Made by a program: the position numbers and the translations under genes | The notes under the pieces: generated by a model | Databases searched by the model: none | Seen by the model: only the letters and a program-made list of their open reading frames with translations | What the model was told of the DNA's origin: nothing | Part shown: one piece after another, positions 16,597 through 26,036 of the stretch | How the letters are laid out: the number at the start of each line of letters is the position of its first letter | How positions within the stretch are numbered: position 1 is the stretch's first letter | Assembly (NCBI RefSeq): GCF_902729405.1 | Contig: NZ_LR746496.1 | Coordinates: 806,001 to 870,000 of the forward strand | Origin: Acididesulfobacillus acetoxydans | GTDB taxonomy: Bacteria; Bacillota; Desulfitobacteriia; Desulfitobacteriales; Desulfitobacteriaceae | Length of the DNA stretch: 64,000 bases | Reading direction: 5' to 3'

Positions 16597-16932
16597 GTGA
16601 AACACCTAAGCTCGCAGCAGGCCGGTATCCGGCAAAACGGGCGGGCCGTTCCGATGATGGCAGGAATTCTCAGCCAACGGGGGCGAGGACCCAAACGCCT
16701 TACGGCCAGCGGTATCGGGCAGGTGATTGATCAATACGCATACCTGGCGAAGCTTCCCCAACTGCACCCGCACGCACTTCGGCACACGTTTGCCAAGAAC
16801 ATGCTGAACGCGGGAGAAGGGCTGGAGATGGTCGCGGAGTTTCTAGGGCACAAAAGACTTGACACCACGAGAACGAAGCCGACGGAGCAGGAAAAAGCGC
16901 GGGCCGTGGAGAAACTTTCGTGGAGAAAATGA
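16597..16932 (+). pseudogene. C-terminal remnant of a tyrosine recombinase
   Basis: The 111-residue frame holds only the C-terminal catalytic part of a phage/transposon integrase: HPHALRHTFAKNMLNAG (the HxxR box) and VAEFLGHKRLDTTR. The following segment, normally xIYTxP with the catalytic tyrosine, here reads TKPTEQEKARAVEKL, so the nucleophile is gone. About 200 N-terminal residues, including the first catalytic arginine, are missing. It is inactive and marks a past insertion close to the 13-bp inverted repeats and the duplication boundary at 16998. Confidence 0.8.
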
Positions 16933-17082
16933 GAAAATAGGAATGGAATGGAAGGAGCTGCCGAATGACAAAAAAGGCAATCGCAGCCCATATGTGATGT
17001 GATACGCTTCTACTGCGTTGGTCGTCAGAATCTAACCACTGTGGAATGTAAATCGGTTCAGGCGGCTCAGGTATGAATCAAC

Positions 17083-17095
17083 CTAACGAGCGTTT
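17083..17095. repeat. Inverted repeat, right (CTAACGAGCGTTT)
   Basis: Reverse complement of 16353-16365. It overlaps the stop codon of the nitroreductase at 17094. Confidence 0.55.
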
Positions 17096-17702
17096 ACAGT
17101 TCTTTCAGAAGGAGATCCTTCAGTTCCAGTCGGGGACGGGGTGCAGGGTCCTGATCCGCATAGCCGACGGGCATCAGAGCCACTATACTGTAATTGTTGC
17201 CGAGTCCCAGCACTTCTTTGGCCTTGCCCTGATCAAACATCATGACCCAACACGTTCCCAGTCCCAGGTCAGCAGCCCGCAAAGCCACGTGTTCAAGGGC
17301 GATGGCTGCATTGAGACGCAGATACCCTTGCGCAGTGGCTTTGTCCATTTGCCGGCGTTGGGCGTAGTCTTTCGAATCCAAGTCGGCCAGAGGAGTGTCA
17401 TTGAAAGCTCCGGCTTCTTTGAGTTCACGCATCCGGGTTCCCAGTCCGCCAAAAGAATCGGCATCTACACAGCACGCCAGGACGACAGGTGCCTGTGTGA
17501 CAAAGGGGAGCGAAGTTGCCGCACTTAGACGTGCTCTTGCCTCCGGACTTTTGATCACAACAAAGCGGGTGGGCTGCAAGTTGCTCCCGGAGGGAGCAAG
17601 CCTGGCCGCCATCAGCAATTCCGTAATTGCTTCATCTGGGACAGAATCGGCTTTATACTTGCGGACGCTGTGCCTTTTTTTCATGGCGTCGATTAATTCC
17701 AT
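17094..17702 (-). CDS. Nitroreductase family protein, copy 2
   Basis: A 202-residue FMN nitroreductase-family protein, identical to the copy at 3621-4229 except for two residues (S in place of A in KADSVPDE, N in place of D in GLGNNYS). It has the same GGAGGAG ribosome binding site. It lies 42 bp downstream of the iron alcohol dehydrogenase on the same strand, so the two probably form an operon here, a link that copy 1 lacks. Substrate unknown. Confidence 0.88.
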   Translation of the reverse strand: MELIDAMKKRHSVRKYKADSVPDEAITELLMAARLAPSGSNLQPTRFVVIKSPEARARLSAATSLPFVTQAPVVLACCVDADSFGGLGTRMRELKEAGAFNDTPLADLDSKDYAQRRQMDKATAQGYLRLNAAIALEHVALRAADLGLGTCWVMMFDQGKAKEVLGLGNNYSIVALMPVGYADQDPAPRPRLELKDLLLKEL

Positions 17703-17744
17703 AGTACTATCTCCTCCAATTGTGAGATTCCCGCTTTCACTCGT

Positions 17745-18908
17745 TTACAGAGCAGCCCTGAGAATTTGCAGGACATCTTCCGCATTGACCGGCCTGAATT
17801 CGCCGAGTGGACCCGATTTTGTCGCCGCTCTGGCCATCACCTCAAGTTTGTCCTCGGGGATATTGATTTCATGCAGAGATGTGGGCAAACCTAAAGAGAC
17901 AAAGAATTCTCTGGTCTTGGCAATGGCCTGCCGAGCTGCAGCGAAAGCATTGTCCTGTGGATTCAGACCCCAGACATTGACCCCATATTCTTTGAAGGTG
18001 TCAACCGTCTGCTCGGAGAGGACATACTCCATCCAGTGGGGAGTTAAAACCGCCAGACCCACCCCGTGTGTAATATCATAGTAAGCACTGAGTTCGTGTT
18101 CAATGGGATGTACGGTCCATTTTCTTTCTTTCCCGTAACTTAAAAGTCCGTTAATGGCCAAACTTGATGCCCACATGAGGTTGGCTCGCGCTTCATAATC
18201 TTCAGGGTTCTCCATGGCCTGAGGTCCGTACCGGATACAGGTTTTCAAAATGCCTTCCGCTAGGCGGCTCTGTAAAAAGGCGCTTCGCGTTTTGCTGAAA
18301 TAGGATTCAAAGACATGACTCATGATGTCCGCGGTACCCGCGGCTGTCTGGTTTTTGGGGACGCTGAAGGTATACGTGGGATCAAGGATTGAGAATACCG
18401 GGCTCAGGGACGGATGGCCTATGCCGACCTTCTGATGGGTCTCAGGATTGCTGATGACCGCCATGGGATCCATTTCCGAACCGGTTGCAGCGAGAGTAAG
18501 GATGGTCCCAAGCGGTAGAGCTTTTTCAATCTTGGCCTTACCAATCATGAGATCCCAGGGATCCGAACTGTAATAGAACCCAGCGGCGATAATTTTGGCG
18601 CAATCGATCGTGCTTCCTCCGCCGACGGCAAGAATGAAGTCGATCTCGTTTTTGCGGCAGAGATCAATTCCCTTACGGACACTGGTAACCCGAGGATTCG
18701 GTTCGACACCTGAGAGTTCCCAAAATGGGATGTCAGCAGACTGAAGAAGTTCTATGACATTGGCATAGAGTCCCATCTTTTTGATACTTCCTCCGCCGTA
18801 AACGAGGAGGAGCTTGGATCCGTATCTTCTGATTTGGTTGCCCAGGACTTTGAGCTGACCCTCACCAAAAAAGACTTCTGTCGGAATTCGGTAATTGAAG
18901 TTCAACAT
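17745..18908 (-). CDS. Iron-containing alcohol dehydrogenase (butanol dehydrogenase type)
   Basis: A 387-residue group III alcohol dehydrogenase. The start is the ATG at 18908 with AAGGAG 8 nt upstream; an earlier in-frame ATG at 18932 lacks a site. It shows the nucleotide-binding AVGGGSTIDCAKIIAAG and LAATGSEMDPMAVIS, and the metal ligands in TADIMSHVFE, HPIEHELSAYYDITHG and LTPHW. This resembles the NAD(P)H-dependent butanol dehydrogenases (BdhA/YqhD type), which interconvert aldehydes and alcohols in the cytoplasm. It precedes nitroreductase copy 2. It is absent from the duplicated locus at 3.5-4.4 kb. Confidence 0.88.
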   Translation of the reverse strand: MLNFNYRIPTEVFFGEGQLKVLGNQIRRYGSKLLLVYGGGSIKKMGLYANVIELLQSADIPFWELSGVEPNPRVTSVRKGIDLCRKNEIDFILAVGGGSTIDCAKIIAAGFYYSSDPWDLMIGKAKIEKALPLGTILTLAATGSEMDPMAVISNPETHQKVGIGHPSLSPVFSILDPTYTFSVPKNQTAAGTADIMSHVFESYFSKTRSAFLQSRLAEGILKTCIRYGPQAMENPEDYEARANLMWASSLAINGLLSYGKERKWTVHPIEHELSAYYDITHGVGLAVLTPHWMEYVLSEQTVDTFKEYGVNVWGLNPQDNAFAAARQAIAKTREFFVSLGLPTSLHEINIPEDKLEVMARAATKSGPLGEFRPVNAEDVLQILRAAL

Positions 18909-18932
18909 GGCAAATTCTCCTTTCCGCAGCAA

Positions 18933-19228
18933 GTCAATTGTATCTCTAAGGATTTATTTTCGCAACGTCTTAGACTAAACCGACAACGGATGGCAGCGGC
19001 CAAATGTGAAATGAGGGGTAGACATGCCTTTCGAAGGGGTGGATGGAATCAAAATTCACGATGGAGAAAGCGGAAGCGTGGCCGAGGTAATATGCCAACA
19101 TGCACACCGTCCCCATCACCCACGGTTCGATCAAGCAGGGAACTTTCACCCCTAGATAGAGAATGTTGTGGCGCACTTGGAATATAGAGAGAAGGGGTTT
19201 GGTACAAAAACACTAAAAGAAAGCTTTT
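18933..19228. other. Intergenic region, no gene seen
   Basis: Short frames on both strands (for example 19023-19157 plus) have no ribosome binding site or recognisable family. Its right end abuts the 175-bp repeat. Confidence 0.4.
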
Positions 19229-19403
19229 GAAATAGCAAAGAAAAACAAACCAAAGGCGGCTGGACGTCGCCTCACCGGATCGGCCAGGAAGAACAAGGAC
19301 CGTTCGAACGGCTTGGACGCTTCGGTGAACATCAGCAGGAACAAGAGGAGAATAGGAAGGAAGGCGGGGAGAAAGAGCGAGAAGAAGAAAGGCAGGATAA
19401 AGG
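19229..19403. repeat. 175-bp repeat, copy 2, start of an open Glu/Gln/Arg-rich frame
   Basis: Matches 4263-4437. The plus-strand frame through it stays open to about 19719 and becomes less charged (DIDITFPFLNLILTFGTSLS), but has no start with a ribosome binding site. It may be the tail of a lost gene. Confidence 0.7.
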
Positions 19404-19664
19404 GAAGTTTTCGAACACGGCGGAACCAGAAGCGGACAGAGTGGAACCTGCGGGTGCAGTGGAGCCGAAAGAAGACCGGGAGGGAGAGGCTAACCGGCGG
19501 CAAAAGGAGCCGGTTGGACAACAGTGCCAAGAATCCGGGTATAACGGTGGCGTCAAGGATAAGACGGCAGATATTGACATAACGTTTCCGTTCTTGAACC
19601 TGATCCTAACCTTTGGAACGAGTTTAAGTATAACCACCGTTCCTGAGGAACCGCTGACAGATCA

Positions 19665-20546
19665 TCATCTTTTTTTTAAGTACCCAAACTCCCTGAGGGC
19701 CCGCTCAATGCCATTCTGAGAAGTCGTCACAGGAATACCCGCCTCCTTTATTTTGTCGCAAGATAAACGTAAGTCTCGCTTATGCTCCCGGTATTTATCG
19801 TCATCCGGCAAGATTATTCCCGAAATTCTCTCTTTCTTTAAGCCCAGTCGTTCTAGGATGAAGATGGCTGTCTCATAGGTACTTTGCTGGTTCTCTGATC
19901 CAACATGATAGGTTCCAAATGGGAGCTCCAAAAGTTCTCTGAAATGATCAATGATGTCATAAACGTACGTGATTCCCCGGAACTCGTTGACCGGCATTTT
20001 AATCGGTATGCCACTTACTGCTGCTCCTAGTACGTTTTGGAAGAGATTTACTCCCAGAGGCATATTCCTTTCCGGCAGGCCGAAAAGCCAACTAAACCTT
20101 AAAATCCAAAGGTCTTCAATTTCCTTTGTCAATAATTCTTCCGCTTCAAGTTTCGTTTTCCCATAGACGGTATTGGGAACGGCTTTGCCTTTTTCCGAAT
20201 AAGGGCCATCTTCTGGATTTCCGTTAAAAACCTGCTCACTACTAAAAAAAACCAGCTCGGCGTTGACTTCTTTGGCAGCTTTAGCGAGATTTACGGAACT
20301 TGTCACATTAACCTCATAAGCTAAATCCGGCTCCCGTTCGCAAGCTGCAGTAGCTGTCATGGCTGCTCCGTGGATGATGAGATCCGGCTGGATTTGGCGG
20401 ATTACCCGGGATACCTCTGGAGCATTGGTGATATTGACCTCCTTACGGTTTAGAGGGATCATGTCATAACTTGAACGGTAGGAGTGGATTAAGCGTGAAT
20501 TGAGAAAACCATTTGCTCCGCTGACCGCGACTTTCAAAGTTTTCAT
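19665..20546 (-). CDS. SDR-family NAD(P)-binding protein, RmlD (dTDP-4-dehydrorhamnose reductase)-like
   Basis: A 293-residue extended short-chain dehydrogenase/reductase. The start is the ATG at 20546, with GGAGG 8 nt upstream. It has the N-terminal Rossmann motif VAVSGANGFLNSRLI, IIHGAAMTATAACEREPDLA, and the catalytic YGKTKLEAE (Tyr and Lys). The order of motifs follows the RmlD/MAT2B-like group, which reduces dTDP-4-keto-6-deoxysugars. No other rhamnose or nucleotide-sugar gene is nearby, so the actual substrate is unclear. It is monocistronic on the minus strand next to the repeat zone. Confidence 0.75.
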   Translation of the reverse strand: MKTLKVAVSGANGFLNSRLIHSYRSSYDMIPLNRKEVNITNAPEVSRVIRQIQPDLIIHGAAMTATAACEREPDLAYEVNVTSSVNLAKAAKEVNAELVFFSSEQVFNGNPEDGPYSEKGKAVPNTVYGKTKLEAEELLTKEIEDLWILRFSWLFGLPERNMPLGVNLFQNVLGAAVSGIPIKMPVNEFRGITYVYDIIDHFRELLELPFGTYHVGSENQQSTYETAIFILERLGLKKERISGIILPDDDKYREHKRDLRLSCDKIKEAGIPVTTSQNGIERALREFGYLKKR

Positions 20547-20864
20547 TCTCCAACCTCCATTTACCATCTTCACTCACTGTTATTCCTTATCTTTCATGTT
20601 CGCCTTCTATTTCCACGTCACTTATCTTGAAACCTTACTATCTTTATACTACCTTTGTCTGTTTTGAGCAAGAAGCAGGTAACGACAGTGGTGTTTTGGG
20701 CAATTGTCTATAAAGCCTTATTCCGGGGGCTTTTAAGCAATTGTTTGTTTTTGCCATAAGAATAATGCGTCTTTTTAACCATTTACTTTCTGTCTAAACC
20801 AACGGCTTTGTGCTAAGCTTAGATTATCTTACAAACTCGTTCTATTTATTTAAGAGGAGAGCCA

Positions 20865-21710
20865 ATGGTACGTTTGGTTTGTCTGGATGTGGATGGGACC
20901 TTAGTCGATGATCAGAAAAGGATTCCTCCGCAAGTTCTTTCAGCTTTGCATAGACTGCAAAAACAGGGAATTCGCGTGACCTTGGCCTCAGGAAGGCTTA
21001 TTTCTTCACTAGAAAGTTATGCGAGCTCAATCGGTACGGAAATGCCTTTGATCGGTCTTAACGGAGCTTGGGTGGGAAAACCGGGGGCTCCTCCTTGGCT
21101 TCGCTTGCCTCTGCAGACCGAGGGGCTTGTTCCCTTAATTGAACATGCCCAAACCGACGGACTCCACGTGAGTTTGTACTTTGCCGACGGCATTATGCTG
21201 AAGAAAAATCCGCTGGAGGATGAAACTTGGCTGGATTTCCATTGGAGTTTAGAGAAAGTCCGGGCGGAGATCGTTGATAATTGGCCACTTTCCCCTCGAA
21301 ATAATTCCCTGCTCATGGAGCGGCCGATCATGAAAATGCTTGTTTCTGGAAATCCCGAAGCTGTCGCGGAATTTAACGCAGAACATGAGGCAAAGTATAG
21401 GAGTTACTACTGCTTTGTGCAGAGTAATGACAAACACTTGGAAATTGTCTCACGAGACGCCTCCAAAGGGGAAGCCCTGCGTGTTGTAGCCGAAAGATTG
21501 GGGATTAAACAACACGAGGTGATGGCTTTGGGTGACCATTATAACGATATATCCATGTTGGAATATGCCGGTTTCGGGGTGGCGATGGGCAATGCACCGC
21601 AGGCAGTCCAAAAAAAGGCTGACTGGGTAACGAAACGCAATACAGAAATGGGTGTCGCCGTCGCTTTAGCTCATGTTTTCGGAGAATGGGTGGTTAATGC
21701 TTCATGCTGA
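20865..21710 (+). CDS. Cof-type HAD-IIB sugar phosphatase-like protein
   Basis: A 281-residue haloacid dehalogenase-type hydrolase. It has motif I CLDVDGTLVDD (nucleophile Asp), motif II TLASGR, the cap domain, and motifs III/IV in KGEALRVVAERLGIK and MALGDHYNDISMLEYAGFGVAMGNA. AAGAGGAG precedes the ATG. Cof-type enzymes dephosphorylate sugar phosphates or pyridoxal phosphate in the cytoplasm with relaxed specificity. It lies 180 bp upstream of the PTS/glycyl-radical cluster on the same strand but is separated by a 34-bp palindrome, so it may be its own unit; removal of a toxic sugar phosphate for that cluster is a possible role. Confidence 0.85.
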   Translation: MVRLVCLDVDGTLVDDQKRIPPQVLSALHRLQKQGIRVTLASGRLISSLESYASSIGTEMPLIGLNGAWVGKPGAPPWLRLPLQTEGLVPLIEHAQTDGLHVSLYFADGIMLKKNPLEDETWLDFHWSLEKVRAEIVDNWPLSPRNNSLLMERPIMKMLVSGNPEAVAEFNAEHEAKYRSYYCFVQSNDKHLEIVSRDASKGEALRVVAERLGIKQHEVMALGDHYNDISMLEYAGFGVAMGNAPQAVQKKADWVTKRNTEMGVAVALAHVFGEWVVNASC

Positions 21711-21798
21711 CAGTAGAAGTGGCCGTGATGCAGAAGCGTCTGAAAAAGGCATCGAAAATGGGCTTGACAGAATAAAAAGAAAATAACAAGGGACAATA

Positions 21799-21832
21799 AA
21801 AGGCATTGCCACATTAATGTGGCAATGCCTTT
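21799..21832. terminator. Perfect 34-bp palindrome between the HAD gene and the PTS cluster
   Basis: AAGGCATTGCCACATT mirrored with no loop. It is followed by GAATTTTC rather than a clean T run, so it may be a terminator or an operator for the PRD regulator gene 60 bp downstream. Confidence 0.5.
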
Positions 21833-21891
21833 GAATTTTCTAACGAATTGGTTTGTGTTAATCTAAAGATGCACTGAGGAGGAAAACCGTC

Positions 21892-23919
21892 ATGATAACG
21901 AAGCGGAGTTATCAGCTTGCACGGGAACTGTTGCTGACGAGGCACCCGATGACTCTAGAGACCTTAGCACGCAGACTGGGGGTGTCAGCCAGAACTGTCA
22001 GAACGGAACTGGATGCACTGGAAGGCTGGCTGAGTGAAGGTTCTCAACTGATTCGGAAGCCGGGAGTGGGTATTGCTCTCACGTTGAGTGAGGCGGACCA
22101 CCGCAGGGTATTACAGGAGTCGATGCCGGAAAAAATACTCGAACCCTTTTCCCCATCGGATAGGCAACGTTTCATTTTTCTCAAGCTCTTGCAAAGCGAC
22201 CCTAATTTCCGTACCATGCAGCAGTTTGCGGATGTACTTTATGTCAGCAGGCTTGCGATTAACAAGGATCTTGAAACCGTTGAAAAATCCTTAACCTTCT
22301 ATAACCTCAAACTCGTGCGCAAACCCCATTATGGCATCGAAGTCGAAGGCTCCGAAGAAAATTGGCGTAAAGCTGTCGCCGATTACCTGGTCAGCTTGGT
22401 CGACAAAGACGTATTGGTTGATGTTTTGAACCAGAATATTGAACATTCCCTACTGGATTCTTCACGAATTGACCCCGTTAGCTACAGGCAAATTCGTTCA
22501 CTTTTTCCAGAGAACGAAATAAGGATAGTTCGCGAGATTTTGGAAGAAACTGAGCATGAAAGGGGGACTTATTTTACTGACGACAATTTTGTAAGTCTTT
22601 TAATTCATTTGGTTATCGGTTTGGAACGTATCAAACAGAATAAGGCTTTAACCATGCCGGAAGCGCAATTGGAGTTTCTGCGCCGACAAAGTGAATTCGC
22701 CTTAACGAGTCAAATAGCTCATAGGCTGGAGAATGCGTTTCACATCCAGGTACCCGAGGCTGAGATCGGCTATATGACCTTACACATCCTAGGAGCCAAA
22801 GTGGAACATGGTTCCTTGGATGTCAACTTGGCTTTACAGGATTTTGAACCGGAACTGGTAAGACTGGCTCAAGGCATGATTAAAGAGGCTGAAGGAGCAC
22901 TCCATCTCAAGTTTACCTCGGACAAACAGCTTTTACTCGGCTTGTTATTACACTTACGCCCCGTAATCAACCGCTTAAAGTATGGTATGTCTTTGCGTAA
23001 TCCCATTCTGAATCAGATCAAAGAGCAATACCCAACCGTATTTGGAGCAGCTTGGATTGCAGGAGCCTATCTGGAGAAAGAATTAGGGATTAAAGTCAGC
23101 GAGGAAGAGATAGGTTACCTGGCCATGCACTTAGGGGCAAGTGCGGAACGCCAGAAGCATCCGAAAAGGGTGCTTGTTGTCTGCAGTAGCGGTGTAGGAA
23201 CGGCTCAACTTCTAGCTTCCAGGCTGCGGAAAATGTCTTCTTCCTTGGAAGTGGTAGATATGGTTTCTGCGTTGAGGATCCAAGAAAGATGCCGGAATCT
23301 CACGGAAAAGATTGATGCCATTGTCACGACTGTTCCCCTCGGCGGAAATTTTGGCTATCCTATGATCCGTGTTTCCCCCCTTTTAACGGATCAGGATCAA
23401 CAGCGCTTGTTGGAGTTCCTGAGTTTACCGCAGGCGGCGGCCCCCCTGGAAGAGTCATCTGACGTGAAGCAGAGGGTGGAGCGTCCTGAGTCATCATGGT
23501 TTAAAGAAGAACTCATGCTTAACGGGATACCTTGTGGGAGCCGTGAAGAGGCAATAGATGCCTTGGGAAATCTTCTTGAGAATAACGGCCAGGCCCGTTC
23601 CGGTTTTACAGGAAGTGTCATTCAGAGGGAAAAGTTAAGTTCAACCGCAGTGGGACATGGGATAGCGATACCTCATGGCAACACGGCCTATGTCTCCAAA
23701 TCGGCTATAGCGGTCGCTTTGCTTCAAGAAACGGTAGACTGGGAAGGCGAGCCGGTGGATTTGATCTTCATGCTGGCTTTAAAGACAGAACAAGTTAGAT
23801 ATGCGAGTGGATTCTTTAAGCGTTTCTATGAAGCCGTTGACAATCCTAAATGGGTTCGCCCATTGAAAGCTTGTAAGACTGCCCAAGAGATGGCTGAATA
23901 TCTAACGCGAAATTTTTAA
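21892..23919 (+). CDS. PRD-domain transcriptional activator with PTS EIIB/EIIA domains
   Basis: A 675-residue MtlR/LicR-like regulator. The N-terminus has a helix-turn-helix (LETLARRLGVSARTVRTELD) and a second Mga-like one near residue 110. Two PRD domains follow at about 185-400, with histidines in LLIHLVIG, MTLHILGA, LLLHLRPV and LAMHLGAS. An EIIB-like domain at about 420-510 has CSSGVGTAQL, and an EIIA-2 domain at the end has GIAIPHGN. Phosphorylation of the PRDs by HPr and of EIIA/EIIB by the transporter tells such proteins whether substrate is being imported. AGGAGG precedes the ATG. It stands first in the cluster and is the likely activator of the genes at 23954-35549. Confidence 0.88.
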   Translation: MITKRSYQLARELLLTRHPMTLETLARRLGVSARTVRTELDALEGWLSEGSQLIRKPGVGIALTLSEADHRRVLQESMPEKILEPFSPSDRQRFIFLKLLQSDPNFRTMQQFADVLYVSRLAINKDLETVEKSLTFYNLKLVRKPHYGIEVEGSEENWRKAVADYLVSLVDKDVLVDVLNQNIEHSLLDSSRIDPVSYRQIRSLFPENEIRIVREILEETEHERGTYFTDDNFVSLLIHLVIGLERIKQNKALTMPEAQLEFLRRQSEFALTSQIAHRLENAFHIQVPEAEIGYMTLHILGAKVEHGSLDVNLALQDFEPELVRLAQGMIKEAEGALHLKFTSDKQLLLGLLLHLRPVINRLKYGMSLRNPILNQIKEQYPTVFGAAWIAGAYLEKELGIKVSEEEIGYLAMHLGASAERQKHPKRVLVVCSSGVGTAQLLASRLRKMSSSLEVVDMVSALRIQERCRNLTEKIDAIVTTVPLGGNFGYPMIRVSPLLTDQDQQRLLEFLSLPQAAAPLEESSDVKQRVERPESSWFKEELMLNGIPCGSREEAIDALGNLLENNGQARSGFTGSVIQREKLSSTAVGHGIAIPHGNTAYVSKSAIAVALLQETVDWEGEPVDLIFMLALKTEQVRYASGFFKRFYEAVDNPKWVRPLKACKTAQEMAEYLTRNF

Positions 23920-23953
23920 TAGATAACTACTTTTCGGAGGTAAAGAAAAGACA

Positions 23954-24406
23954 ATGGGACAGCTAGTGAGAACAGAATTAATGGACCTAAATCTTAAGGC
24001 GACAGACCGCACAAGTGTTATCAGGGAATTAACGCAACTGCTGGATAAGGAAGGTTGCCTATTTTCCCAGGATGGGTTTCTCCAGGATGTATTTAAACGG
24101 GAGGAGACGGGAAATACTGCGGTCGGATTTGGTGTAGCTATTCCCCACGGAAAGTCGCCGGCCGTTAAGGAGGCAGCGGTTGTCTTTGGACGGTCGGAGG
24201 CAGGAATCGACTGGGAGGCTTTTGACGGATCACCGGTTCATACTGTCTTTTTACTGGCAGTACCGGATCAGCAAGCTTCCAACGAACATCTTAAGATTCT
24301 GGCCATGTTGTCGCGAGCCTTAATTAACGAGGAATTCCGCCAGGAATTGTCTGAAGCCAAAACAAAAGCAGAAATCCTTGGAATTCTGGAGAAGGTGACC
24401 CAATAG
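23954..24406 (+). CDS. PTS fructose/mannitol-family EIIA
   Basis: A 150-residue cytoplasmic phosphocarrier of the EIIA-2 family, with the active histidine in VGFGVAIPHGK. It takes phosphate from HPr and passes it to the EIIB encoded at 25598. It starts 34 nt after the regulator with GGAGG upstream and is followed by the membrane component. A second EIIA-2 sequence is fused to the regulator, probably for sensing only. Confidence 0.9.
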   Translation: MGQLVRTELMDLNLKATDRTSVIRELTQLLDKEGCLFSQDGFLQDVFKREETGNTAVGFGVAIPHGKSPAVKEAAVVFGRSEAGIDWEAFDGSPVHTVFLLAVPDQQASNEHLKILAMLSRALINEEFRQELSEAKTKAEILGILEKVTQ

Positions 24407-24482
24407 CGAAGTTCGAGAGATGAGACTATCGCCATGAGCATCCGCTTAAAAAGCAAAACTTCGAGTTGAAAGGATGATTAAG

Positions 24483-25550
24483 ATGAGTGAATTTTCCAGT
24501 TTGATGAAGCGTACCCGGGAACATTTGATGAGCGGTGTTTCCTATATGATTCCATTCATTGTGGCCGGTGGTATTCTTTTAGCGCTTTCGGTTTTACTCT
24601 CCGGGCAACCAGCGGAACCTAAAAGTTCTTATTTCCTGGATGGGCTGTTCAAAATAGGGGGCGCCGGATTTACGTTGTTCATACCGATTTTAGCCGGCTT
24701 CATTGCCTTTTCCATGGCTGACCGGCCGGGCATTGCGCCGGGGGCTATAGGCGGCTTAATTGCCAGCCAGGTTGGAGCAGGATTTCTCGGCGGAATTATC
24801 GCCGGCCTCGTCGCCGGGATCGTTGTCTTCTATCTCAAGAAGATTCCAGTTCCCAAGACCATTAAGCCGGTTATGCCGATTTTCGTCATTCCGATTGTCG
24901 GGACATTTATCGTCGGCGGCTTAATGATGTTTGTGATTGGTACTCCCATCGCTTCCTTGATGGCTGGACTCACTGCCTGGCTAAAAACTATGAGCGGCGC
25001 TAACAAAATAGTTCTGGGACTTATTCTGGGTGCTATGATCGCTTTTGATATGGGTGGTCCTGTTAACAAAGTGGCCTATACTTTTGCAGTTTTCATGCTG
25101 GGTTCGGGGATCTATAATATTATGGGGGCTGTCGGTGTTGCCATCATGACTCCTCCTGTTGGCATGGCGGTCGCTACTTTTCTGGCACCGAAGAAATACA
25201 CCTATGAAGAACGTGAAAACGGAAAAGCGGCGATACTGATGGGGCTGATCGGGATAACCGAGGGGGCTATCCCCTTTGCGGCCGCTGACCCGCTGCGGGT
25301 TATTCCTTCTTTGATGGTAGGCTCGGCAGCCGGTTCGGTTACGGCGATGCTCTTGAATGTCGGAAACCGTGCGCCCTGGGGTGGCTGGATAGTCTTGCCG
25401 GTTGCAACCAATGTTTTGGGCTATATTATTTCATCCTTGGTCGGTGTGGTGATAACAGCTTTCCTGGTCAATGCGCTGAAAAAGCCGGTGGTCGACAAAG
25501 TTGCGACAGAAACCGATGATGATCTCAGCGGCATAGAAATCGAACTATAA
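24483..25550 (+). CDS. PTS fructose-family EIIC permease
   Basis: A 355-residue integral membrane protein. The ATG at 24483 is preferred over the one at 24474 because GAAAGGATG lies at proper spacing. It begins with the family motif HLMSGVSYMIPFIVAGGIL and has about nine or ten membrane segments, with AFDMGGPVNKVAYTFA and GITEGAIPFAAADP, the conserved substrate-site signatures of fructose-type EIIC. It imports and, with EIIB, phosphorylates a sugar. The EIIA-EIIC-EIIB arrangement as separate proteins resembles E. coli Frw. The substrate is inferred from the glycyl-radical genes downstream to be a 1,5-anhydrohexitol or related sugar rather than fructose. Confidence 0.9.
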   Translation: MSEFSSLMKRTREHLMSGVSYMIPFIVAGGILLALSVLLSGQPAEPKSSYFLDGLFKIGGAGFTLFIPILAGFIAFSMADRPGIAPGAIGGLIASQVGAGFLGGIIAGLVAGIVVFYLKKIPVPKTIKPVMPIFVIPIVGTFIVGGLMMFVIGTPIASLMAGLTAWLKTMSGANKIVLGLILGAMIAFDMGGPVNKVAYTFAVFMLGSGIYNIMGAVGVAIMTPPVGMAVATFLAPKKYTYEERENGKAAILMGLIGITEGAIPFAAADPLRVIPSLMVGSAAGSVTAMLLNVGNRAPWGGWIVLPVATNVLGYIISSLVGVVITAFLVNALKKPVVDKVATETDDDLSGIEIEL

Positions 25551-25597
25551 GGGAAGCTAGACAGTACTAGGAGTCAATGAGTTCAGGAGGAAGATAT

Positions 25598-25921
25598 ATG
25601 AAGATCTTAGCGGTTACAGCTTGCCCTTCGGGTGTGGCACACACTTATATGGCTGCCGAGGCTTTAACCAAGGCAGCCAAGCAAAAAGGACACAGCATTA
25701 AAGTTGAGACCCAGGGTTCCATCGGGATTGAGAATGCAATTACCCCGAAAGATGTAGCGGATGCTGACATCGTAGTTTTAACAAAAGATATGGCCATTAA
25801 AAACAGAGAGCGCTTTGCCGGGAAAACCATAATTAATGTTGGGGTCGGAGATGCGGTGCGCAAAGCCGATATAATCGTTGCCAAGGCCGAAGAGGTCATT
25901 GCCCAAAAAGGACAAAGTTAG
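25598..25921 (+). CDS. PTS fructose-family EIIB
   Basis: A 107-residue protein from the ATG at 25598, with AGGAGG 7 nt upstream. The phosphorylated cysteine is in the motif AVTACPSGVAHTYMAAEAL; VETQGSIG and VVLTKDMAI are also typical. It transfers phosphate from EIIA to the sugar bound to EIIC. It follows EIIC by 47 bp. Confidence 0.92.
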   Translation: MKILAVTACPSGVAHTYMAAEALTKAAKQKGHSIKVETQGSIGIENAITPKDVADADIVVLTKDMAIKNRERFAGKTIINVGVGDAVRKADIIVAKAEEVIAQKGQS

Positions 25922-26036
25922 AGGGTTAGGGGGGCGGGGGCTCCCCTCTTTCGTCTTTAGGAACGAAAGTCCGTTGTCACGCTTGCGGTTCGGCGATGAG
26001 TCGAAGAAGCTTAAACAGTAAGACGGAGGAAAAAAC

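Larger units (their letters stand above)
16998..17735. repeat. 738-bp segmental duplication, copy 2 (nitroreductase)
   Basis: Collinear with 3525-4262 (offset 13473). Here the repeat is followed by the iron alcohol dehydrogenase gene, and the 175-bp repeat appears only 1493 bp further on, so copy 1 looks like a deletion derivative of this arrangement. Confidence 0.9.

Noticed and set aside
16597-16932. Active tyrosine recombinase
   Set aside because: The N-terminal two thirds and the catalytic tyrosine are missing.
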